A stretch of DNA of 46,444 nucleotides from Sphaerisporangium perillae (lineage in GTDB: Bacteria > Actinomycetota > Actinomycetes > Streptosporangiales > Streptosporangiaceae), in contig NZ_JALLPO010000058.1 in assembly GCF_023276435.1 (NCBI RefSeq), forward strand, positions 1-46,444. Reading direction: 5' to 3'. Positions 41,183 to 46,444 of this stretch are shown piece by piece. Position numbers and translations under genes: made by a program. How positions within the stretch are numbered: the stretch's first letter is position 1; each line of letters opens with the position of its first letter. The notes under the pieces were generated by a model that had not been told where the DNA came from, did not search any database, and worked only from the letters and a program-made list of their open reading frames with translations.

Positions 41183-41628
41183 GGCTGGGCCGGTCGGCAG
41201 ATCAGCGACAGGTTGTGCTCGACGGTGTAGTACGGCTTGACACTGACGAACCCGCGGGCAGTGCCGCCGACCTGAGCGGGAAAGGTCATCACCTTCTTCT
41301 TGTTGGGGATGTCGTCGAGGTGGCGGCCCACGCGCAGCCCGCTGTGGCCGCCGGGCACCTCCAGGTGGAGGTCCCAGACCTCCTGGTCGCCGGCCACCGC
41401 TGCCGCCGAGGCTGATGCGATCAGGTCCACGGCGAAGGATGCCTCGAATCGCCGGCCGGTCAACGTGGCCGGGCAACGGACCACCAGGTGTGGGCGGTCA
41501 CGGTTGGTGAGGGTCAGGCTGCCTGCCGCCACGCCGGTCGGGAGGTCCAGGTCGACGATGCGGCCCACGACCCGGACGCGGCCGTCCTTGGGCCATACCT
41601 GGTGGATCTCCGCGTGCCCATGTGCCAT
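41179..41628 (-). CDS. Small beta-rich protein coupled to the glycosyltransferase, function unknown
   Basis: 149 residues from ATG 41628 with GAGGAGG 9 bases upstream. No signal peptide or membrane segment is present. The sequence alternates beta-strand-like segments (RVRVVGRIVDLDLP, SLTLTNRDRPHLVVRCPATL, EVWDLHLEVPGGHSGLRVGRHLDDI), suggesting an immunoglobulin-like or sandwich fold. Similar segments are, as I recall, attached to wall-polymer transferases in actinomycetes, so it may be a detached accessory domain of the downstream glycosyltransferase. It is the first gene of the operon and faces blaI across two dyad operators. Confidence 0.65.
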   Translation of the reverse strand: MAHGHAEIHQVWPKDGRVRVVGRIVDLDLPTGVAAGSLTLTNRDRPHLVVRCPATLTGRRFEASFAVDLIASASAAAVAGDQEVWDLHLEVPGGHSGLRVGRHLDDIPNKKKVMTFPAQVGGTARGFVSVKPYYTVEHNLSLICRPAQP

Positions 41629-41670
41629 GGGCGGCCTCCTCATGTGGTGCGTTCGCGTTGTAGCCTCGAG

Positions 41671-41706
41671 CTACTATCCAAATAGTTTCTACTACTCCAA
41701 TAGTAG
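41671..41706. promoter_or_regulatory. Two BlaI-type dyads between the glycosyltransferase operon and blaI-1
   Basis: CTACTA-CTCCAA-TAGTAG (41689-41706) is a perfect 6-6-6 inverted repeat. CTACTA-TCCAAA-TAGTTT (41671-41688) is a second copy immediately adjacent with a weaker right arm. BlaI/MecI proteins bind dyads of this kind as dimers. They lie 42-78 bases from the 149-residue gene start and 21-57 bases from the blaI-1 start, so they can control both directions. Confidence 0.75.
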
Positions 41707-41727
41707 GTCACGCGAGGGGATGCCCAC

Positions 41728-42105
41728 ATGACCGATGATCAGGAGCGGGCGGACAGACGGTCTCCGGGGATGCTGGAGGACGAAGTGCTGGCCGTGTTGT
41801 GGTCGGGATCGGCGCCCATGAGTCCTGCCGAGGTCCAAGCCGGTCTTGGAGGATCCCTCGCCTACACGACCGTCATGACGACTCTGGCCCGCCTGCATCG
41901 CAAGGGCCTGGCGACGCGGGAACGCGCAGGCCGGGGATTTGTATACGCGCCGGCGGTGGACGAGGCCTCCCACACCGCCGAGGCGATGAAGGATCTGCTC
42001 GCCCGCCGGCAGGACAGAGCCGCGGTGCTGGCCCAGTTCGTGTCGCGGCTGTCGCCCGGCGACGAACAGACCCTCCAGCGACTGCTCGGGGAGGCCGGTG
42101 ACTGA
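41728..42105 (+). CDS. BlaI/MecI/CopY-family repressor 1
   Basis: 125 residues. The winged helix contains MLEDEVLAVLWSGSAPMSPAEVQAGLGGSLAYTTVMTTLARLHRKGLATRERAGRGFVYAP, the AYTTVMTTLxRLxxKGL core being diagnostic. The C-terminal helices (AVLAQFVSRLSPGDEQTLQRLL) dimerise. In the known BlaR1/MecR1 systems a membrane M56 protease causes cleavage of the repressor, releasing its operators. Here the protease gene follows at once. GAGGGG precedes the ATG. Confidence 0.92.
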   Translation: MTDDQERADRRSPGMLEDEVLAVLWSGSAPMSPAEVQAGLGGSLAYTTVMTTLARLHRKGLATRERAGRGFVYAPAVDEASHTAEAMKDLLARRQDRAAVLAQFVSRLSPGDEQTLQRLLGEAGD

Positions 42106-42106
42106 C

Positions 42107-43114
42107 ATGCGGATCATCGTCTACACGCCGTTCCTGGTCTCGATGCTCCTCGGACTCGCCATCCCGCACTTCGGGCGACGGCTCCCACCGGCCACCGCGA
42201 CGCGGCTTCTGGTAGGGGTCGGCGCGGCGGTCGCGGCGAGTTCGGCTTTCGCCCTGGCATGCCTGGCCTGGACCTACCTGGGCCAGTTGCCGTTCATCGC
42301 GGCGCTGGGAGACTGGTCCATCAGGCTGCTGAAGGCACATGACCCGGTGTCACCGGTGACCGCCATGATCGCCCTGCTGGCGCTGGGCATCGTGAGCGTC
42401 GCGGCGGCGGCGACGGTGGCCCGGCGCTGCCTCGACTACCTGCGGGCGGCCCGGGCCCTTCGTCGCATGCGTGGCGGCCCGGGCGGTCTGGTGATCGTCG
42501 ACGATCCCGCTCCCGGGGCGTACGCCGTACCCGGCCTGCCCGGAGGTCGCGGCCGTGTCGTGGTCTCAACGGGAATCCTGCGGGTTCTCAGCGCCGACGA
42601 GCGGCGGGTGCTGCTGGCTCACGAGCGGGCGCACTTGCGCGATCGCCATCACCTCTACCGGGCCATCGCCACGGTCGCCGCCGCACTGAACCCATTGCTC
42701 GCCGCTCTACCGCGGACCGTGGAGTACACCACTGAACGCTGGGCCGACGAAAGGGCCGCAGGGGAAGTCGGTGACCGGCGCCTGGCAGCCCGCGCCATCG
42801 CCACGGCCGCGCTGGCCACCACCCATCATCCACACCAGGCGCGCAGCGCCGTCCTCGGGTTCCACCACGGCGACGTGCCAAGCCGGGTCACGTGCCTGCT
42901 CGCCGCCCCGCCACGGCGCCATCCTCTTGTCACAGCCCTGGTCATCATGGCCCTGGCCACTTGCCTGGCCGCCGTGAACGAGGTCCGTACCGACACCGAA
43001 ACACTCTTCGAGCAAGCCGCGTCCCGTCCCGCCACCCCGGCCACCGTCGCCTTCGCGCACGCCACGCAGGCCCAAACGGCGAAGGCGGCTGAGACCGTTC
43101 ACCGGGCAGGTTGA
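42107..43114 (+). CDS. M56-family membrane metalloprotease 1 (BlaR1-like, no sensor domain)
   Basis: 335 residues from ATG 42107; a GTG at 42098 overlapping blaI-1 is also possible. Membrane segments lie at about 5-22, 36-58, 84-108 and 275-295. The zinc site is AHERAHLRDRHH (HExxH) with a downstream Glu in TTERWADERAA as third-ligand candidate. It ends near residue 335 without a penicillin-binding sensor domain, so it is not a beta-lactam receptor of the BlaR1 type. It should cut BlaI-1 or trigger its cleavage on an envelope signal. Confidence 0.88.
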   Translation: MRIIVYTPFLVSMLLGLAIPHFGRRLPPATATRLLVGVGAAVAASSAFALACLAWTYLGQLPFIAALGDWSIRLLKAHDPVSPVTAMIALLALGIVSVAAAATVARRCLDYLRAARALRRMRGGPGGLVIVDDPAPGAYAVPGLPGGRGRVVVSTGILRVLSADERRVLLAHERAHLRDRHHLYRAIATVAAALNPLLAALPRTVEYTTERWADERAAGEVGDRRLAARAIATAALATTHHPHQARSAVLGFHHGDVPSRVTCLLAAPPRRHPLVTALVIMALATCLAAVNEVRTDTETLFEQAASRPATPATVAFAHATQAQTAKAAETVHRAG

Positions 43115-43142
43115 CCAGAGCCCCGCCAGCGTCCAACCTCTG

Positions 43143-44117
43143 TCAGGGGCGGATGGCGCCGAGCAGGCGTCCACGCCAATAGTCATCCAGGGCGACGACC
43201 TTGACCACATCCCCTGTGCGGGGCGCGTGGATCATCTTGCCGTCGCCGACGTACATGCCCATGTGGCCGAGCCCCCGGCTGAACAGCAGGTCGCCCGGCT
43301 GCAGCGCGTCCAGCGGGACGCGGCGACTCGCGCCCCAGGCCCACTGGGTGTAAGTGGTGCGCGGCAGGCTCACCCCCGCCTTGGCCCAGGACGCCTGGGT
43401 GAAGCCGGAGCAGTCGTAGGAGCCCGGTCCGGTGGCGCCCCACCGGTAGGGCTTGCCGATCTGGGCGAACGCGAACTGCAGGGCCACACGGGCGTTACCG
43501 GAGGCCGGACCGGTGTACTTGACGCCAGGGCTGTTGGGATTGCCGGGGTTGAACTGGTCGAGGCGGCGCAGCAGCCGCTCCTGCTCACCGACGAGTTTCT
43601 CGACCTTCTTCCTCTCCCCCCGGACTTCCTCCAGGATGTCGCGCGACTCGTCATACGCCCCCTTGGCCTTGGTGCGCCTGTCACGCAGCCCCTGGGTCGC
43701 GACGTCGAACTCCCGCAGGATGCGCTCGCGCCCGGCCGCGATCTGGTTTCCCGCCGCCAACCCGGACAACATGGCCGCAGGGTCCGGCTGGTTCACGAAG
43801 CCAGGCCAGGACAAGGCGTCACCGGACTGGTAGGTGCCCACCGCGGTCGACACCAGGTTCTCCCGAAGCACGGCCACCCTCGCCAACTCGCTTTCCAGCC
43901 GGTCGTTGAGCTGTTCGTACTTCTTCTTCGACGCCTTGTACTTTTCGGCCGCCGTGTTGTAGCGCTCGACCATCTGGTCGGCCTTGTCCTCCAACTTGGC
44001 CAGCCTCACCTTGGCCTGGGCCACTGTCGGACGTGGCTCGGCAACGGCACTTCCCTGCGCGAGCAGGACCGCGACGGCTGCCAGGACCGCGCCCAGCGGC
44101 ACGACGCTCCGTCTCAT
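43143..44117 (-). CDS. Secreted NlpC/P60 peptidoglycan endopeptidase with coiled-coil N-terminus
   Basis: 324 residues from ATG 44117 (a TTG at 44132 is in frame but weaker). A signal peptide (MRRSVVPLGAVLAAVAVLLAQGSAVA) is followed by coiled coil (about 35-210: KLEDKADQMVERYNTAAEKYKASKKKYEQLNDRLESEL ... RKKVEKLVGEQERLLRRL). The NlpC/P60 domain (about 220-324) has catalytic Cys in GSYDCSGFTQASW, SLPRTTYTQW and the catalytic His in HMGMYVGDGKMIHAPRTG. This is the RipA/DL-endopeptidase layout that cuts stem peptides between daughter cells. A BlaI-type dyad lies 68 bases upstream, shared with blaI-2. Confidence 0.93.
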   Translation of the reverse strand: MRRSVVPLGAVLAAVAVLLAQGSAVAEPRPTVAQAKVRLAKLEDKADQMVERYNTAAEKYKASKKKYEQLNDRLESELARVAVLRENLVSTAVGTYQSGDALSWPGFVNQPDPAAMLSGLAAGNQIAAGRERILREFDVATQGLRDRRTKAKGAYDESRDILEEVRGERKKVEKLVGEQERLLRRLDQFNPGNPNSPGVKYTGPASGNARVALQFAFAQIGKPYRWGATGPGSYDCSGFTQASWAKAGVSLPRTTYTQWAWGASRRVPLDALQPGDLLFSRGLGHMGMYVGDGKMIHAPRTGDVVKVVALDDYWRGRLLGAIRP

Positions 44118-44184
44118 GAGGCGCACGACCAAAGCGGTACCATCCCTGATCTACTTACGGTTTGCTTGAACCTGCGGCGCGATA

Positions 44185-44200
44185 CTACTAAGTGAAGTAG
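44185..44200. promoter_or_regulatory. BlaI-type dyad between the NlpC/P60 gene and blaI-2
   Basis: CTACT-AAGTGA-AGTAG has the same arms and 6-base spacer as the dyads at 41671-41706. It sits in the divergent promoter region of the hydrolase (minus) and of blaI-2 (plus), 180 bases from the latter. Confidence 0.65.
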
Positions 44201-44380
44201 GGGATCGCACCCGCAAGTACGGACCCCAGGCGTTGCGGGTTCATATGGGTTTGCCTGGACGTCTCAGGCAGTCGACTACGGTGGCTCGTACAAGACACCT
44301 CACCATCGCGTCCTCCGAGCCTGTGACCCGCCTACGAAGCTCGATAGCATTGGCCGGACGGCACGCAGAGAGGTTGGCGG
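44201..44380. other. 180-base leader region before blaI-2
   Basis: No protein-like frame was found. AGAGAGG just before 44381 serves as ribosome site. The distance from the dyad allows a long 5' untranslated region or a second promoter. Confidence 0.4.
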
Positions 44381-44755
44381 ATGGTACGGGGCCTCGGAGA
44401 CCTGGAGTCGGTGGTGATGGACCGCATGTGGTCCTACCGCCGACCGGCGTCGGTAAGGGACGTGCTCGAAGACCTCAGGCAGGAACGCCAGATCGCCTAC
44501 ACGACCGTGATGACCGTGATGGACAACCTTCACAAGAAGGGGCTGCTACGGCGCAAGCAGATCAGCCGCGCGTACGTCTACGAGGCGATCGCCAGCAAGG
44601 AGGCCTACACCGCCGAGCTGATGCGCACCACGCTCGCCAACGGCGGCAACCAAGCCGCCACGCTGGTGCACTTCCTGGAGCGCCTGTCACCCGAGGAAGC
44701 GGAGGCGCTGGAGGCCGCGCTCCAGGTTTATCCCCCCAGAGGTCGTCGCTCATGA
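44381..44755 (+). CDS. BlaI/MecI/CopY-family repressor 2
   Basis: 124 residues. The winged helix is GDLESVVMDRMWSYRRPASVRDVLEDLRQERQIAYTTVMTVMDNLHKKGLLRRKQISRAYVYEA, with C-terminal dimer helices (LVHFLERLSPEEAEALEAAL). It is clearly diverged from repressor 1, so the two are not a recent duplication. Its stop overlaps the start of the second M56 gene (ATGA). Confidence 0.92.
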   Translation: MVRGLGDLESVVMDRMWSYRRPASVRDVLEDLRQERQIAYTTVMTVMDNLHKKGLLRRKQISRAYVYEAIASKEAYTAELMRTTLANGGNQAATLVHFLERLSPEEAEALEAALQVYPPRGRRS

Positions 44756-45702
44756 TCGTCGCAGTCGTGCTGGGACTGTACGCCCTATCCGGAGCGGTAG
44801 CTTTGCCGCGGCTGCTCGTCCGGGGCGACTGGGCCGAGCGCGCCCCGCGTCTCGCCATCGCGATGTGGCATGCCGCATGCGCGTCCGTGCTCACCTCCGC
44901 CGTCCTCGCCGTCCTCGCAGCCGCCATACCGGCCTCCGTGGTCGGACACGGCATTGCCGACCTCCTCGAGGCTTGTGCCGCGCTCCTATCCGACGGCGCC
45001 GCCGTCACGCCGACCGGACTGGTGATCGCCGCCGCATCGGGCGGCCTGGTCGGGGGCCGTCTGGCGTACTGCGCTGCGGTCGTGCTGCTGAAGGCCAAGC
45101 GGGAGCGGCGAGAGCACGCGGAGATGCTGTGCCTGCTCGGCAAGCACGACAGCGCGCTGGGAGCGGTCGTGCTCGATCACATCGAGCCGATCGCCTACTG
45201 CCTGCCGGGTGGGAAGGGTAAGATGGTCATAACGACAGGAGCGTTGCGATCCCTGCCGCCGGAAGAAGTGGCGGCCGTCCTTGCACACGAGCAGGCCCAT
45301 CTACAGGGCCGGCACCACCTCGTGGTGGCGGCCGGGGAGATCCTCTCCCGGGCCTTCCCGTACGTGCCGCTGTTCCGGCGCGCCAGGAGTGAGACGGCCC
45401 GGCTCATCGAACTCCAGGCGGACGATGTAGCGGCCCGCCGTCACGCGCGGATCCACATCGCCAGCGCACTCGTACGGCTCGCCACGGGAAGGGTGCCTGC
45501 CTTCTCCATGGGCATGGGGGGCGAAAACGCCCTGACTCGCGTGCGCCGGATGCTGGGCCCGGAGACTCCGCTCAACCGCCATGAGCGCCTCGCCACTGTG
45601 GCCGCCGTGGGCCTGCTGCTCGCCGGACCGGCCGCCGTGGCCCTGACACCCGGTGTGAGCGCGTTCCTGGCGCACCACTGCCACGAGCTCCTTCCCCGGT
45701 GA
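44752..45702 (+). CDS. M56-family membrane metalloprotease 2
   Basis: 316 residues with membrane segments at about 2-18, 35-60, 82-110 and 283-305. The zinc motif is AHEQAHLQGRHH (HExxH) and LIELQADDVAARRHA offers the distal Glu/Asp. Upstream, HIEPIAYCLPGGKGKMVITTGALRSLPPEEVAAV matches the segment before HExxH in M56 proteins. Like protease 1 it has no large sensor domain. It is coupled to repressor 2 by overlap and is expected to relieve repression by it. Confidence 0.88.
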   Translation: MIVAVVLGLYALSGAVALPRLLVRGDWAERAPRLAIAMWHAACASVLTSAVLAVLAAAIPASVVGHGIADLLEACAALLSDGAAVTPTGLVIAAASGGLVGGRLAYCAAVVLLKAKRERREHAEMLCLLGKHDSALGAVVLDHIEPIAYCLPGGKGKMVITTGALRSLPPEEVAAVLAHEQAHLQGRHHLVVAAGEILSRAFPYVPLFRRARSETARLIELQADDVAARRHARIHIASALVRLATGRVPAFSMGMGGENALTRVRRMLGPETPLNRHERLATVAAVGLLLAGPAAVALTPGVSAFLAHHCHELLPR

Positions 45703-45844
45703 CCGTGCCCGGCCACCGGGCCTGAAGTTCCGCTTCATCACCTTCGTGGGGGGTCGGCGCCTGGGTCGGGTCGCTGGTCGGCCGCGGGCCAGGTGCCGGG
45801 TCAGGGGCTGGATCTCGACGCCCTCGAGCCGACGGTTCCGCCGT

Positions 45845-46190
45845 CAGAAGGGCCACCAGCACATCGAGATCGGCGGACTCGTACGCGCTGACGAACTTCG
45901 CCACGATCGCATTCTCAGAGGGTGAGTCGCAGCCGGGAGGCCGTTCGCGGTCGGCGGCCGGCGGCCGGCGGCGCTCCAGGCTGGCGCGGGCCCGTTTGAG
46001 GGCGCTGTTCACCGATTCGACGGTCGAGTCGAGCATGTCGGCCACCTCGTTCGCGTAGAATCCGAGGACGTCGCGCAAGATGAGGACGGCGAGCTGGCGA
46101 GGCGGCAGGACTTGAAGGGCGGTCACGAAGGCCAGGGAGATGGATTCGGTCTGCTCGTAGCGGGCCTCGGGGCCGAGCGGCACGCCGATG
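45845..46190 (-). pseudogene. ECF sigma factor fragment (sigma-4 region, SigG-like)
   Basis: The minus strand encodes GPEARYEQTESISLAFVTAL, QVLPPRQLAVLILRDVLGFY and ANEVADMLDSTVESVNSALK, the sigma region 4 with its helix-turn-helix. Then NAIVAKFVSAYESADLDVLVALLT follows, the start of a SnoaL/NTF2-like tail as in SigG-type factors. Region 2, needed to bind core polymerase and the -10, is absent, and the tail changes to low-complexity Pro-rich sequence after about 45870. The fragment is not functional as a sigma factor. Confidence 0.75.
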
Positions 46191-46246
46191 GTTGATACCG
46201 CATTCCGCCGGCCAGTCTGCTTCGACCCCGTCATCGGTGAACGGAA

Positions 46247-46274
46247 ACGGCCCTCGGTCATGACCGAGGGCCGT
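46247..46274 (-). terminator. 28-bp perfect palindrome, terminator of the P-type ATPase gene
   Basis: ACGGCCCTCGGTCA and TGACCGAGGGCCGT form a perfect 14-bp stem. On the minus strand TTTCCG follows, 28 bases after the ATPase stop codon, fitting an intrinsic terminator. Confidence 0.75.
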
Positions 46275-46301
46275 AGTCGTTGCCTTTCTACGATGCGGTG
46301 T

Positions 46302-46444
46302 TCAGGCGAAGCGGCGGAGGCGGAGGCTGTTGGTGACGACGAAGACCGAGGAGAACGCCATGGCGGCTCCGGCGATCATGGGGTTGAGCAGGCCCGCGGC
46401 GGCCAGTGGCAGGGCGGCCACGTTGTAGGCGAAGGCCCAGAACA
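46302..46444 (-). CDS. Copper-type P1B ATPase, C-terminal end (cut by window edge)
   Basis: The last 47 codons encode [20 protein letters not shown], then [20 protein letters not shown] and RLRRFA before the stop. The final two membrane helices with YN and MxxSS are the hallmark of copper-transporting P1B ATPases (CopA/CtpA-like). These pump Cu(I) out of the cytoplasm. The rest of the gene lies right of the window. Confidence 0.85.
   Translation of the reverse strand, partial: FWAFAYNVAALPLAAAGLLNPMIAGAAMAFSSVFVVTNSLRLRRFA

Noticed and set aside
43143..44117. The NlpC/P60 gene as a beta-lactamase-type target of BlaI
   Set aside because: The protein has the Cys/His endopeptidase motifs and no Ser beta-lactamase motifs.
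46247..46274. Start codon for the sigma fragment within the palindrome (ATG at 46261)
   Set aside because: The ATG is the centre of a terminator stem, and sigma homology begins only at about 46175.

Overview
The window is high-GC DNA with tightly packed operons, GTG starts, 4-bp stop/start overlaps and several probable leaderless starts. This is typical of a soil actinomycete; the gene set (NarL two-component pair, BlaI/M56 pairs, DUF6153/DUF305, XRE/SDR pair) fits the Streptosporangiales or relatives, but the genus cannot be fixed from sequence alone. No rRNA, tRNA, CRISPR array or complete insertion sequence was seen. What stands out is a chromosome segment with many broken gene ends between intact operons.

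Layout. 0-6.2 kb: an acyl-CoA catabolism and import block. It holds an enoyl-CoA hydratase (cut by the window edge), an acyl-CoA dehydrogenase, a LivM-LivG-LivF triple fusion, LivH and a divergent zinc alcohol dehydrogenase. Three copies of one 14-bp dyad lie in its promoter regions. 6.3-10.4 kb: VOC, ABC-ATPase and Tn3-type transposase relics around an intact molybdenum (sulfite oxidase type) enzyme and a divergent DUF202 protein. 10.4-13.9 kb: NarL/DesK-type two-component system and a secreted TAP-like peptidase. 14.5-19.7 kb: a three-gene operon of ABC ATPase, ABC permease and a large anchored beta-propeller/phosphoesterase, with two short tandem duplications. 20.5-25.3 kb: a complete ytfQRT-yjfF type sugar ABC operon behind two LacI-type operators. 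25.3-31.4 kb: TetR/FAD-monooxygenase, SDR/XRE, phosphotransferase and AraC genes. 31.6-32 kb: a small secreted protein made of six exact-length decapeptide repeats. 32.2-36.3 kb: FAD oxidoreductase, a fumarase that has lost its 5' end, and a PhyH dioxygenase interrupted by an in-frame TGA. 36.3-38.5 kb: gene relics, two of them copies of genes intact elsewhere in the window, around a DUF2218/TetR divergent pair. 38.6-46.4 kb: copper-type genes (DUF6153, DUF305, tail of a P-type ATPase) and an envelope block with two BlaI-M56 pairs, a NlpC/P60 hydrolase and a glycosyltransferase pair.

How the genes work together. The first block looks like one regulon for uptake and beta-oxidation of a short or branched acyl substrate under an unseen repressor. 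The most system-like part is at 40-45.7 kb: two BlaI/M56 repressor-protease pairs share CTACT-N6-AGTAG type dyads with divergent genes for a glycosyltransferase operon and a peptidoglycan hydrolase, suggesting a proteolytic envelope-stress circuit controlling wall enzymes. The most novel-looking single gene is the secreted His/Trp decapeptide-repeat protein at 31636-31986.
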